In this document: one piece after another, positions 48,696 to 57,782 of the stretch
How positions within the stretch are numbered: position 1 is the first letter of the stretch
Layout of the letters: the number at the start of each line of letters is the position of its first letter
Origin: Planotetraspora sp. A-T 1434
Lineage (GTDB): Bacteria; Actinomycetota; Actinomycetes; Streptosporangiales; Streptosporangiaceae
Assembly: GCF_025420585.1 (NCBI RefSeq)
Contig: NZ_JAOEGB010000006.1
Location: 1 to 64,000, forward strand
Length of the DNA: 64,000 bases
Reading direction: 5' to 3'
Made by a program: the position numbers and the translations under genes
Notes under the pieces: model-generated
What the model saw: only the letters and a program-made list of their open reading frames with translations
Databases searched by the model: none
Told to the model about the DNA's origin: nothing

Positions 48696-49808
48696 ATGAA
48701 CGCCAAAGGACCGCGACCCGCCGACACCGCGCCCGAGCGGCCGGTGAAGCGGAGACATCCGGTCAACCTGGGGATTGCGGCGGCCCTCGTCCTCGTGCTG
48801 CTGACCGGCGGGTGTTCGATTCTCCGGCTCACGGTCGTGTCCCGGGACGCGGGGCCGTACCGGGTCGTGGCCTATTTCGCGGCGGCGCCGTCCCTCTACG
48901 AGCAGGCCAAGGTGAAGGTCCTGGGAGTCGACGCGGGACGCGTCGACCGGATCCGGGTGGAGGGCCGGCGGGTCAGGGTCGAGATGACCGTGATCGGCGA
49001 GGTGCCGCTGCCGCCGGGCGTCAAGGCGGCGATCGCGCCGCAGAACACGCTGGGTGAGCGGAGCGTCGTCCTCTACCCGCCGTGGAAGCCGGGCGAGGCG
49101 AGGCTGAGGCCGGGCGCGATCATCCCCCTGGAGCGTACGGACCTCCCGGTGGAGATCGACGACGCGCTGGCCGCGTTCACGAAACTGACCGACGCGCTCG
49201 ACCCCGGCAGGGTGGGCGCTGTGGCGGGTGACCTCGCCACGAGCCTCGACGGCCGGGGCAGGGAGATCAACCGGGCGCTGTCCGGCACCGCCGAACTGAC
49301 CAGAACCCTCTCCGGGCAGGACGAGGAGCTCATCGAACTGGCCGCCGGGCTGCGCGACCTGGCGGCGTCCCTCAACCGCAGGGAGGGCCAGGTCCGTACG
49401 GCGATCGACGGGTTCGCCGGGGCCGCCGCGACGCTGGCCGAGGAGCGCGTGCGGATCCGGCGCTTCATCAGGGGACTCGCCGCCTTCGTGCGGAAGGGCG
49501 ACGTGCTGGTCCAGGCCTACCAGGAGCGCCTGCCGGGCGGAGTCGCCTCGGTGGCCGAGCTGATCCTGACGTTGAAGGCCGACAGCGAGTCGGTCTCCCG
49601 GGCGATCTCCAGCGCGTCCCGCTTCGCCGACGTGGTGATCGACTCCTGGGACCGGACGAACCACCTGATGAAGATCCGCGTGGCGCTGAGCCCGATGACA
49701 CGTGCGTGGCTGCGGCCGCTCTTCGACACGCTCGTCCTGCCGGGGAGGCTCGGCGAGGCGCGCTGCCTTCCCGGCCCGCTCGCCAACTGCGACAGGAGCA
49801 CCCGATGA
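48696..49808 (+). CDS. mceD: Mce-family substrate-binding protein, MceD position
   Basis: 370 residues. N-terminal hydrophobic segment VNLGIAAALVLVLLTGGCSI contains LTGGC, which fits a lipobox, so this subunit could be lipid-anchored as well as mceE. MCE domain: YRVVAYFAAAPSLYEQAKVK, LGVDAGRVDRIRVEGRRVRV, IAPQNTLGERSVVLYP. Helical tail follows (LDGRGREINRALSGTAELTR). Stop overlaps mceE. Confidence 0.9.
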   Translation: MNAKGPRPADTAPERPVKRRHPVNLGIAAALVLVLLTGGCSILRLTVVSRDAGPYRVVAYFAAAPSLYEQAKVKVLGVDAGRVDRIRVEGRRVRVEMTVIGEVPLPPGVKAAIAPQNTLGERSVVLYPPWKPGEARLRPGAIIPLERTDLPVEIDDALAAFTKLTDALDPGRVGAVAGDLATSLDGRGREINRALSGTAELTRTLSGQDEELIELAAGLRDLAASLNRREGQVRTAIDGFAGAAATLAEERVRIRRFIRGLAAFVRKGDVLVQAYQERLPGGVASVAELILTLKADSESVSRAISSASRFADVVIDSWDRTNHLMKIRVALSPMTRAWLRPLFDTLVLPGRLGEARCLPGPLANCDRSTR

Positions 49809-50968
49809 GGCCGCCCCTCACGCTGGCCGCCGCACTGCTGACGGCGGCGTGCTCGATCCAGACCGCGGGATCGATCCAGACTGCGGGCGCGCCGATGGGC
49901 GGCCACACGCTCAGCGCGACCTTCGACGACGTCCAGAGCCTGGTCGCGGGGCACGGCGTGCGGGTGTCGGGCGTGCCGATCGGCACGGTGACCGATGTCC
50001 GCCTCGACGGGTACCGGGCCAGGGTCACCATGTCGGTCCAGCGGAGGATGCCCGAAGGCACGACCGCGACCGTCGCCAAGACGTCGATCCTCGGCGAGAA
50101 CTACGTCGCGCTCGACCCGCCGCCCGGCCGCGATCTGGCCACGGGGCCGTTCCTCGCCGATGGAGCGACGATCACGAGGACCTCCGTCCGGCCCGATATC
50201 GAGCAGGTGACCCAGAAGGCCGGGCCGCTGATCGACGCCCTCGGCGCGCAGGACGTCAACGCGATCCTTTCGGCCGCGTCCACCGCCTTCGGCGGGAAGG
50301 GCCGGGACCTCAACCGGCTGATCAGCCGGACGACCGAGGTGACCGCGAGCTACTCCGCCGCCCGGCACGACCTCGCCCGGACGATCGACGGGCTCGGCAG
50401 GCTGGGCCACGACCTGGCCAAGGGCGGCGGGGAGCTCGACCGGCTGCCCGGCACGCTGGAGCGGGCCACCGCGCGGCTCGCCCACGGCCGCCACCACATC
50501 AAGAAGACGATCGTGGCGCTGACCGGGCTCGCCCGCACGGGCAACGCGCTCTTCCACCCGCGTCACGCGGCGCGATTGCGGACGCTCCTGACCCGGCTCG
50601 ACGCCGTGACGACCGCCATGCTGCGCGGCAGGGCGGACCTCAAGGAACTCGTGGCCGAGCTGCGGAAGTGGATCGACGCGCCGCCTGTCACCGCGAACGG
50701 CCGGCTGCTCGTCTACCTCTGGCTGAGGGGCCTCGCCGGGCCCGCCGCGCTCACCGGCCCGCTCGCGGACAAGCCGCGGAACACCGGGCTCCTCGGGGAC
50801 ACCCCGCTGCCGAACACCGGGCTCCTCGGGGACACCCCGCTGCGGATCACCGGACCCGGCGGCTTCGCGCTGCTCCTGCGGCCCCCGACCGAACCACCCA
50901 GTGAGCGGCCCAGTGAGCGGCCCAGTGAGCGGCAGGGCAAGCAGCAGGGCAGGGTGAGCGGGCGGTGA
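49805..50968 (+). CDS. mceE: Mce-family lipoprotein, MceE position (LprN-like)
   Basis: 387 residues from ATG 49805 (ATGA). Lipobox LLTAAC near residue 16, as in the usual lipid-anchored fifth Mce protein. MCE domain: LSATFDDVQSLVAGHGVRVS, GVPIGTVTDVRLDGYRARVT, AKTSILGENYVALDPP. The C-terminus has a duplicated block (NTGLLGDTPLP / NTGLLGDTPLR) and PSER repeats from a 12-bp tandem (50899-50934), which look recent. Confidence 0.9.
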   Translation: MRPPLTLAAALLTAACSIQTAGSIQTAGAPMGGHTLSATFDDVQSLVAGHGVRVSGVPIGTVTDVRLDGYRARVTMSVQRRMPEGTTATVAKTSILGENYVALDPPPGRDLATGPFLADGATITRTSVRPDIEQVTQKAGPLIDALGAQDVNAILSAASTAFGGKGRDLNRLISRTTEVTASYSAARHDLARTIDGLGRLGHDLAKGGGELDRLPGTLERATARLAHGRHHIKKTIVALTGLARTGNALFHPRHAARLRTLLTRLDAVTTAMLRGRADLKELVAELRKWIDAPPVTANGRLLVYLWLRGLAGPAALTGPLADKPRNTGLLGDTPLPNTGLLGDTPLRITGPGGFALLLRPPTEPPSERPSERPSERQGKQQGRVSGR

Positions 50969-50975
50969 GCGGCCG

Positions 50976-52121
50976 ATGAAGCCCCGCATCGCGGTCAACC
51001 TGGCGTTCTTCGCGCTGCTGGGCGTCGTCATGACGGTCTGGGCGTTCACCAGTGTCATCGAGCTGGACGCGCTGACCCGGCCCTACCGGGTGAGCGCCGA
51101 GTTCACCTCCTCCCCCGGCCTCGTCCCCGGGTTCGACGTGGCCTACCTCGGCGTCCGCGTGGGCAAGATCGGCGATGTACGGCTCGCGCCAGGCGAGATC
51201 GTGACGGGTCTCGACATCGACCGGGACGTCCGCCTGCCGCGCGACGTCACGGCCGAGGTCAGGCGGAAGTCCGCCGTCGGCGAGCCGTACGTCGAGCTGT
51301 CGCCCCCGGCCTCGGGGGCCGGCGGGGGGACGCTGGCGGCGGGCGACGTGATCCCGCTGAGCAGGACGTCGGTGCCGCCCGGCTACCGGAGGCTCTTCGA
51401 CGGCGTGGGCAGGCTGCTCAGGGCGGTGCCGCCGGAGGACGCCCACACGATCGTCCACGAGCTGGCCACCGGGCTCGACGGCCGGGAGGGCTCCGTCCGG
51501 GACGTCATCGACGACGCCCACGACCTGACCGGGACCCTCGCCCGGAGCTCCGGCCTGCTCGACGACCTCTCGGCACAGCTCACCCGGCTGACCGGCACGC
51601 TCGCGAGCAAGCGGGGCGAGCTCGCCACGGGCCTCGCCGACCTGCACGAGGTGACCGCGTCGCTGCGGCGGTCGCGGGAGGACCTGAACGCGTTCCTCGA
51701 CCGAGCTCCGGGCACGCTCCGGCGGATCGACCGCCTCCTCCGCGCCTCGCGGCCGGGGCTGTCCTGCGCCCTCACCGCGCTGGGGACGCACAACGGAATC
51801 GTCTTCACCAGGCGGAACGAGCGGTACATCCGCCATGTCCTCGGCGTCGTGCCGACCGCGCTCGCGCTGATGGACGACGTCGGCGACGTCCGCCCCGAGG
51901 GCACGTACGCCAGGGCCGCGTTCATCTTCAGCGTGCCCGGCGGGCCCCGGGAGCCGGAGGAATACCGGCGGCCCATCCGCCCGCCCGCCGTCCCTCCGCT
52001 CCGCCACTGCCCCGAGCCCCAGTCCCCGAAGCCCTCGAGTCCCCAAAACCCCCGAGTCCCCAAAACCCCCGAGTCCCCGAAACCCCCAGTCCCCGAAGCC
52101 CCGAGGAGGCGAGAACCATGA
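50976..52121 (+). CDS. mceF: Mce-family substrate-binding protein, MceF position
   Basis: 381 residues. Anchor (VNLAFFALLGVVMTVWAFTS), MCE domain (YRVSAEFTSSPGLVPGFDVA, YLGVRVGKIGDVRLAPGEIV, RRKSAVGEPYVELSPP), and a proline-rich repetitive tail (SSPQNPRVPKTPESPKPPVP) encoded by CCGAGTCCCCAAAACCC-type repeats at about 52020-52095. Last of the six Mce proteins. Confidence 0.91.
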   Translation: MKPRIAVNLAFFALLGVVMTVWAFTSVIELDALTRPYRVSAEFTSSPGLVPGFDVAYLGVRVGKIGDVRLAPGEIVTGLDIDRDVRLPRDVTAEVRRKSAVGEPYVELSPPASGAGGGTLAAGDVIPLSRTSVPPGYRRLFDGVGRLLRAVPPEDAHTIVHELATGLDGREGSVRDVIDDAHDLTGTLARSSGLLDDLSAQLTRLTGTLASKRGELATGLADLHEVTASLRRSREDLNAFLDRAPGTLRRIDRLLRASRPGLSCALTALGTHNGIVFTRRNERYIRHVLGVVPTALALMDDVGDVRPEGTYARAAFIFSVPGGPREPEEYRRPIRPPAVPPLRHCPEPQSPKPSSPQNPRVPKTPESPKPPVPEAPRRREP

Positions 52122-52735
52122 CGACGAAGCTCCCTGAAGAGACCGCCGCGCCGGAGACGTCCCGTACGGCGACTTCCTGGCGGGCCAGGGCGATCGGGGC
52201 GCTGACCGCGCTGGCGCTGGCCGGGGCCGTGACGGCCGGGGTGCTGGAGTGGCGGCGGGCCGGAGCCCTGCAGGAGGAGGGGACGACGCGGCGGGAGGTG
52301 GCCACGGCGGCGAGCGCCTTCGGGCGGGCCCTGCTCAGCTACGACCACGCTGACCTGCAGGTCGCCCGCGACCGGGTGCTCGGGCTGGCGGGTGAGGACT
52401 TCGCCAAGACCTATGACGAGGCGTTCACCGGCGGGCTCGAGGGAGTGATCAGCAAGCTCAGGGCGACGGCCGTCGCGTCGGTGCGCGACGTTTACGTCGG
52501 TGAGATCGACGGGTCGCGGGCCAGGGCGATCGCGGTGTTCGACTCCCAGGTGACGAGCGACACGGGCACCCGGCGGATGCTCGGCACCTACCTGGAGATG
52601 AAGCTGGTGCGGAGCAGGGGCAGGTGGCTGGTCGACGACGTCAACGCGGTGGGCGCGGCCAGTGAGACCCTGACCAAGCCCGACGGCACGGTGGTCCCCT
52701 CGGGTCCGGGGGCCTCGCCGGAGCAGGGCCGGTAA
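52118..52735 (+). CDS. Mce-associated membrane protein
   Basis: 205 residues, ATGA overlap with mceF. One membrane helix (AIGALTALALAGAVTAGVLEW) and an extracytoplasmic NTF2-like domain (FGRALLSYDHADLQVARDRV, LAGEDFAKTYDEAFTGGLEG, IAVFDSQVTSDTGTRRMLGT). Mas-type proteins end actinobacterial mce operons and stabilise the complex. Ends the operon. Confidence 0.9.
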   Translation: MTTKLPEETAAPETSRTATSWRARAIGALTALALAGAVTAGVLEWRRAGALQEEGTTRREVATAASAFGRALLSYDHADLQVARDRVLGLAGEDFAKTYDEAFTGGLEGVISKLRATAVASVRDVYVGEIDGSRARAIAVFDSQVTSDTGTRRMLGTYLEMKLVRSRGRWLVDDVNAVGAASETLTKPDGTVVPSGPGASPEQGR

Positions 52736-52795
52736 TCGGCCGTTCCCATGCCGCCAGTTCACCCGGTCGTCACATAGGTCCCATAGGGTGATCAG

Positions 52796-53443
52796 GTGCG
52801 CCCCCCACTGGCCGTGGCCGGCTACACCGACGAAGTGCTCGACGTCGTCGGAGGCACGCTCACCGAGGCGGAGCGCACCCGCGCGGAACGGTTCACCCGC
52901 AAGCAGGACCGCCTCGACTTCGTCGCGGCCCACCTGCTCGTACGGCACTGCGCGGCCGAGATCCTGGGCACCCGGGCCTGCATGCTCACGGTCGTCCAGC
53001 GGTGCGATCGCTGCGGCCAGGCCCACGGGCGGCCGTGGCTGGCCGAGGAGCCCGAGCTGTCGATCAGCCTGGCCCACACGTCCGGATACGTGTGCGCGGC
53101 CGCGGGCCCCGGCAGGATCGGCGTGGACGCCGAGCACGCGACGGGCGGCCCTGCGGACGAGAACCTCGCCGCGCTCGCGCTGACACCGGCCGAGTCGGCG
53201 CTGGTGGGGCGGGACAACCGCAAGCTCATCCGGCAGTGGGTGCGCAAGGAGGCGCTGGTGAAGCGCGGGGAGCTGGCCCTCGACCGGCTTCGGGACGTGG
53301 ACCTGTCCGGGCTTCCCGTCGATGACCTCCCGTCCGGGAGCCTTGAATGGGAGGGGCGCCACCTGCTCGAATGGACGGCGGGCACGGTGATCGCCACCGC
53401 GATCACGGACGAGCCCGCGAAGCTACGCCTGCTGGGGGGCTGA
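52796..53443 (+). CDS. 4'-phosphopantetheinyl transferase (Sfp-type)
   Basis: 215 residues from GTG 52796. Transfers phosphopantetheine from CoA to carrier proteins of PKS, NRPS or fatty-acid systems. Motifs: RKQDRLDFVAAHLLVRHCAA near the start, SISLAHTSGYVCAAAGPGRI, the metal-site IGVDAEH, and RQWVRKEALVKRGELAL for the W..KE(A)..K element. No biosynthetic cluster is next to it. Its 3' end overlaps the convergent CDF gene by 21 bases. Confidence 0.9.
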   Translation: MRPPLAVAGYTDEVLDVVGGTLTEAERTRAERFTRKQDRLDFVAAHLLVRHCAAEILGTRACMLTVVQRCDRCGQAHGRPWLAEEPELSISLAHTSGYVCAAAGPGRIGVDAEHATGGPADENLAALALTPAESALVGRDNRKLIRQWVRKEALVKRGELALDRLRDVDLSGLPVDDLPSGSLEWEGRHLLEWTAGTVIATAITDEPAKLRLLGG

Positions 53444-54376
53444 CCGGCCGGGCGTCGGGTCGAGGAACACCTGCCTGATCTCCGGGAACCGCTCGGTCAG
53501 GCACCGCTCCAACTGGTCGGAGGCCAGCTCCAGCCGCTCGCCGGTGGTCTCGTCCAGAAAGTCGATCTTGGCCGCGACCATGATCTGGTTGGGCCCGATC
53601 ATCAGCGTCACGAGCTCGACCACCGCCTCGACCTCCGGCTGCGCCACGAGCACGGCCCGGATCTCCTCCTGCAGCATCGCGGGGGCCGCCTGACCGATGA
53701 GGAGCGAGGCGTTGGTCCTGATGAGGACGAGCGCCACCACGAGCAGCAGCAGGCCGATGGCGATCGACGCGATCCCGTCCCAGACGGACGAGCCGGTGAG
53801 CTGCGCCGTCCCGAGACCGGCGCCCGCGATCGCGATGCCGACCAGCGCGGCGATGTCCTCGTAGATGACCGCCTTGAGCATGGTGTCGGCCGTCCGCCTG
53901 AGCAGCCGCCCGGAGCTCACCTGCCACCGGCCGGCCTCCTTGCGGAGCTGCGACAGGCCCTTCCACAGGGAGACCGACTCGATGGCGAAGGACACGGCGA
54001 GCACGATGTAGGAGATCCCGATGTCGCCCAGGTCCTCGCCATGAGTGATCGTGTGCCACCCGTGCGTGAGCGAGAAGCCGGCGCCGCCCACCAGGGTGAA
54101 CCCGGCCGCGACGATGGCCCACAGATAGCTGGCCGAGCCGTGCCCCAGCGGGTGCCGCCGGTCGGCGGGGCGCTCGCCGTGCCGGATCGCGGTGAAGAGC
54201 AGCACCTCGGTGATGGTGTCCGCGGCCGAGTGGGCGGCCTCGGAGAGCATCGACGACGACCCGCTGATGAGGCCGGCGACCAGCTTCGCCAGCGCGATGG
54301 CGAGGTTGGCCGCGCCCGCCACCAGAACCGTGCCGAGACTCTCGCCGTTCCCGTTCCCGTTCCCGTTCTCGCCCAT
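53423..54376 (-). CDS. Cation diffusion facilitator (CDF) metal transporter
   Basis: 317 residues from ATG 54376, which has GGAG upstream; the longer frame up to 54505 lacks this. N-terminal Asn-Gly repeats (NGNGNGNG). Six membrane helices with the metal-site segment KLVAGLISGSSSMLSEAAHSAADTI (split over its helix), DRRHPLGHGSASYLWAIVAA and ALVGIAIAGAGLGTAQL, then a cytoplasmic domain (EEIRAVLVAQPEVEAVVELV). Members export Zn, Fe, Co or Mn with proton exchange. Which metal is not evident. Confidence 0.9.
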   Translation of the reverse strand: MGENGNGNGNGESLGTVLVAGAANLAIALAKLVAGLISGSSSMLSEAAHSAADTITEVLLFTAIRHGERPADRRHPLGHGSASYLWAIVAAGFTLVGGAGFSLTHGWHTITHGEDLGDIGISYIVLAVSFAIESVSLWKGLSQLRKEAGRWQVSSGRLLRRTADTMLKAVIYEDIAALVGIAIAGAGLGTAQLTGSSVWDGIASIAIGLLLLVVALVLIRTNASLLIGQAAPAMLQEEIRAVLVAQPEVEAVVELVTLMIGPNQIMVAAKIDFLDETTGERLELASDQLERCLTERFPEIRQVFLDPTPGRSAPQQA

Positions 54377-54424
54377 CGCCACTCCGTCCGCTCTGCCCGG
54401 CCCCTGCGATCTTATGCTTTGCAC

Positions 54425-54892
54425 ATGGAAGACCCCCGCTGGCTCAGCCCGCAGGAGCAGCGCGCGTGGCGCGCTCACCTCGCCGCCCACCGGCTGCTGT
54501 CCCACCAGCTCGACCGGGAGCTGCAGGAGTTCGGGCTGTCACTCAGCGACTACGAGATCCTCGTCAACCTATCCGAGAGTCCCGATCATCGAATGCGCAT
54601 GAGCGAGCTCGCCGACGCCACCATCCAGTCCCGCAGCAGGCTGTCGCACCAGATCTCCCGCATGGAGGCGGCCGGCCTGGTGATCAGGGAGCACTGCGAG
54701 GACGACCGGCGCGGCACGTTCGCCGTCCTGACCGGCTACGGCTGGGACACCATCCGGCGGGTGGCCCCCGACCACGTGGCCAGTGTCCGCGGTCACTTCA
54801 TCGACCTCCTCACCCCGGCTCAGGTGGCCACCGTGGAGGAGATCTACACGCAGGTCGTCGACCACCTCCAGGAGATCCGCTCCGCCAGGTGA
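54425..54892 (+). CDS. MarR-family transcriptional regulator
   Basis: 155 residues from ATG 54425. A TATGCT box lies about eight bases upstream and no Shine-Dalgarno is seen, so the message may be leaderless. Winged-helix: LSDYEILVNLSESPDHRMRM, SELADATIQSRSRLSHQISR, GLVIREHCEDDRRGTFAVLT. Divergent from the CDF gene, with only about 48 bases between the starts, so it may regulate metal export or itself. Confidence 0.88.
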   Translation: MEDPRWLSPQEQRAWRAHLAAHRLLSHQLDRELQEFGLSLSDYEILVNLSESPDHRMRMSELADATIQSRSRLSHQISRMEAAGLVIREHCEDDRRGTFAVLTGYGWDTIRRVAPDHVASVRGHFIDLLTPAQVATVEEIYTQVVDHLQEIRSAR

Positions 54893-54975
54893 GGCCCTCG
54901 TCCGATCGGGCGGGTGCGCCAAACCGATACGCGCACAAACGCGTGCCGCCGTGGACCGATCGCTACGATCCGCGT

Positions 54976-55623
54976 GTGAGAAGAATCGTCTGGCTGGTCA
55001 TGGCCGCTCTCCTGCTCGCGACGGCCTGCAGCTCCAAGAGCGAGGCCGCGATCCCCAGCGGCGCAGACCTGCTGAAGAGGTCCGCGGAGGCGATGAAGAC
55101 CGTCAAGACCGTCGCCTTCACGATCGAGACCAAGGACCGCCCCGCCGTCCCCGTCAGGCACGCCGAGGGCAGCCTGACCAAGGAGGGCGACGCCAAGGGC
55201 ACGCTGCAGATCGACTTCGGCGGGCTGCAGGAGTTCGAGTTCGTGCTGGCCGGTGACACGGTGCACTTCAAGGGCCCGACCGGCGGCTTCCAGACGATGA
55301 CCCGCCAGCAACTCGCCGCCATCTACGACCCGTCGGCGGTGCTGACCGGCGTGCCCGAGCTGCTGTCCACGGCGAAGGACCCCCGGTCGGAGGCGGTCGA
55401 GAAGGTCGGCGGCGCGGACGCCTACCGCGTGGCGGTGACGCTGGCCCAGCAGGTCCTGGCCAAGCTCATCCCCGGTGTCCAGCAGGGCGTCAACGGAACC
55501 CTGTGGATAGACAAGGCCACCAGCAGGCTCGTCAAGATCGACCTTCCGCTCAACGGCGGCTCGGTCGCCGTCACCCTCTCGGACTACGACGCGCCCGTGA
55601 CGATCACGCCGCCCGCGTCATGA
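54976..55623 (+). CDS. lprG: LppX/LprAFG-family lipoprotein (LprG-like)
   Basis: 215 residues from GTG 54976, with TACGAT seven bases upstream and no ribosome site, so probably leaderless. Signal and lipobox LLLATAC (Cys18). Mature part has the LprG half-barrel features: [60 protein letters not shown]. In mycobacteria LprG carries triacylated lipids and works with the MFS protein P55. The stop overlaps the start of exactly such an MFS gene (ATGA). Confidence 0.85.
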   Translation: MRRIVWLVMAALLLATACSSKSEAAIPSGADLLKRSAEAMKTVKTVAFTIETKDRPAVPVRHAEGSLTKEGDAKGTLQIDFGGLQEFEFVLAGDTVHFKGPTGGFQTMTRQQLAAIYDPSAVLTGVPELLSTAKDPRSEAVEKVGGADAYRVAVTLAQQVLAKLIPGVQQGVNGTLWIDKATSRLVKIDLPLNGGSVAVTLSDYDAPVTITPPAS

Positions 55624-57146
55624 CCGCCCCCGAAATGACCGTGGAGAGCCGCCGCGTCGCGCTCGGCGTCGGCGGCACCGCCGTGCTTCTCGCCGCCCTC
55701 GACGCGTACGTGGTCGTGACCGTCCTCGTCGACCTCGCCAAGGACGTCGGCGTCCCGCTGAACCACCTGGAGCGCGCGACGCCGACCGTCACGGGCTTCC
55801 TGCTCGGCTACGTCGCGGCGATGCCACTGCTCGGCCAGCTCTCCGACCGGTACGGCAGGCGCCCGCTCATCCACGCCTGCCTGGGCGGGTTCGCCGCCGG
55901 GTCGTTGGTCACGGCGCTGGCCCAGGACGTGCCGGGCCTGGTGGCGGGCCGTACGCTCCAGGGCGTGGCGGGCGGCGCGCTGCTGCCGATCACGATGGCG
56001 CTCGTCGGCGACCTGTGGGACGAGCGCTCCCGCCCGGTGGCGCTCGGGACCATCGGGGCGGCGCAGGAACTCGGCAGCGTGCTCGGCCCCGTCTACGGAG
56101 CCGGCCTGGCCGCACTCGCCGGCTGGCGGGGCATCTTCTGGATCAACGTGCCGCTCGCCCTGCTCGCCGCCGTGGCGGTGCACCGCAGCGTGCCCGCGAG
56201 GCGGGAGCCGTACGGCACGGCCCGGGTCGACGTGGGCGGCGGGGTGCTGCTCGCCCTCGCGCTGGGCCTGCTGGTGGCGGGGCTCTACAACCCGTCGCCG
56301 GACCGGTCGGTGCTGCCGCCGTGGGGCCTGCCGTGCGTGGCGGCGGGGGTGGTGGCGGCGGTGCTGTTCGTGGCGTGGGAGGTCCGCTCGCCGGTGCGCC
56401 TGCTCGACCTGACGGGCGTGCCCCGGCTGCCGCTGCTCGGGACGCTCGCGGTGAGCTTCCTCGCCGGAGCGGCGCTGCTGGTCACGCTCGTGGACGTGCA
56501 ACTGGCCGCGCAGACGCTCCTGGACAAGGACACCGTGGGCGGCGCGCTCGTCCTGACCCGCTTCCTGGCCGCGCTGGCCGTCGCGGCGTTCCTCGGCGGG
56601 GCGCTGACCCGGCGCTTCGGCGAGCGGCCGGTGGCCGTGGCCGGGATGGCGGTCGCCGCCGCCGGCTACCTCCTGATCTCCCGCTGGCCCGCCGACCTGG
56701 CCGCGGCCGGCTGGCGGGTGGACGCCGACCTGGTCGTCGCCGGGCTCGGGCTGGGCGCCGTCATCGCGCCGGTCTCGTCGGCGGTGCTGCGGGTCGTGCC
56801 CGCCGTACAGCACGGGGTGGCGTCGGCGGCGGTCGTGGTGGCGCGGATGATGGGCATGCTGCTCGGCGTGGCGGCCCTGTCGGCCTGGGGCTTCCACCGC
56901 TTCCAGTCACTCACGGCGAAGCTCGACACGCCGCTGCCGATCGGTGTGGACGCGGTGGAGTACGCCAGGAGGCTGGCCGACTACACCGCCAGGGTCCGGG
57001 CGGCTCTTCACCTCGAATACTCCGAGATCTTCCTGATCACGGCGGGTCTGTGCGCCATCGGCGCGGTGACGGCCCTCACCCTCCCGCGGCGCGAGCGTGA
57101 CAAGAGCATGGTCGGCGGTCCCGTCGCGGATGCCCACCCGTCCTGA
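55620..57146 (+). CDS. MFS transporter, P55-like lipid/drug exporter
   Basis: 508 residues, start fixed by overlap. Fourteen-helix DHA2-type layout. Motif A in [19 protein letters not shown], antiporter motif C region [20 protein letters not shown], plus [10 protein letters not shown]. The second half has a long periplasmic loop and [18 protein letters not shown]. Order lprG-MFS is the mycobacterial lprG-p55 operon, which exports glycolipids and lipids. Substrate by analogy only. Confidence 0.9.
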   Translation: MTAPEMTVESRRVALGVGGTAVLLAALDAYVVVTVLVDLAKDVGVPLNHLERATPTVTGFLLGYVAAMPLLGQLSDRYGRRPLIHACLGGFAAGSLVTALAQDVPGLVAGRTLQGVAGGALLPITMALVGDLWDERSRPVALGTIGAAQELGSVLGPVYGAGLAALAGWRGIFWINVPLALLAAVAVHRSVPARREPYGTARVDVGGGVLLALALGLLVAGLYNPSPDRSVLPPWGLPCVAAGVVAAVLFVAWEVRSPVRLLDLTGVPRLPLLGTLAVSFLAGAALLVTLVDVQLAAQTLLDKDTVGGALVLTRFLAALAVAAFLGGALTRRFGERPVAVAGMAVAAAGYLLISRWPADLAAAGWRVDADLVVAGLGLGAVIAPVSSAVLRVVPAVQHGVASAAVVVARMMGMLLGVAALSAWGFHRFQSLTAKLDTPLPIGVDAVEYARRLADYTARVRAALHLEYSEIFLITAGLCAIGAVTALTLPRRERDKSMVGGPVADAHPS

Positions 57147-57317
57147 CCGGCAGGCGCCGACGCCGAACCGGGCGGCGGTGCGGATTTCCCGGTCCGGCAG
57201 GGACGACTGTCCCATGCGCCCGGGACGCCCGGCGCTCCACCATGGCCCCGTAAGACGCAAGTCCGTACGGCCCCGCAGAACCCCCGGGGCTTTCCGCTCG
57301 CTTCTGAGGAGCCCCCC

Positions 57318-57782
57318 ATGCGCAAGGCCTACTTCGTGCTGACGGTGCTGCAGCTCGTCGCCGTGCTCGCCCAGTTCTACTTCGCCACCTTCGGCGCGTT
57401 CGAGATCCCTCATCCGGCGCCCGGCGATCCCAACGCCGCCATCGGCTACCACATCATCAACGGCACGATGATCATCCCGGTGATCTCGATAATCGTCACC
57501 ATCGCCGCCGCGCTCGCCAAGGCCGGCGGCAGGCTCGTCGGCCTGTCGATCGTGCCGTTCGTGCTCGTCGCGGTACAGCTGTTCGTCATCTTCCCGCTGG
57601 CCGAGATCGCCGGCGCGACGGAGACGAAGACGACCACCGCCGCCCTCGCCGTCATGGGCTTCCACGCTCTCGACGGGGTGGCGATCCTCGCCGTGGCCGT
57701 TATCTTGGTCCGCAAGGCCCGCGCCCTGGCGAAGGACACCGTCCTCACGCGGTCCGGCACCGAGGTGACCACCCCAGCGTGA
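57318..57782 (+). CDS. Four-TM membrane protein (DUF6220-like)
   Basis: 154 residues, GAGGAG upstream. Four membrane helices: YFVLTVLQLVAVLAQFYFAT, TMIIPVISIIVTIAAALAKA, IVPFVLVAVQLFVIFPLAEI and ALDGVAILAVAVILVRKARA. Conserved polar residues HIING and FHALDG lie in helices 2 and 4 and could bind heme. Its stop overlaps the GTG start of the multicopper oxidase, so it probably serves that enzyme. Confidence 0.8.
   Translation: MRKAYFVLTVLQLVAVLAQFYFATFGAFEIPHPAPGDPNAAIGYHIINGTMIIPVISIIVTIAAALAKAGGRLVGLSIVPFVLVAVQLFVIFPLAEIAGATETKTTTAALAVMGFHALDGVAILAVAVILVRKARALAKDTVLTRSGTEVTTPA

Noticed and set aside
46491-49664. 1057-codon minus-strand frame over the mce genes
   Set aside because: Composition is that of reverse-complemented GC-rich codons and it has no domain; the plus strand holds conserved Mce proteins.
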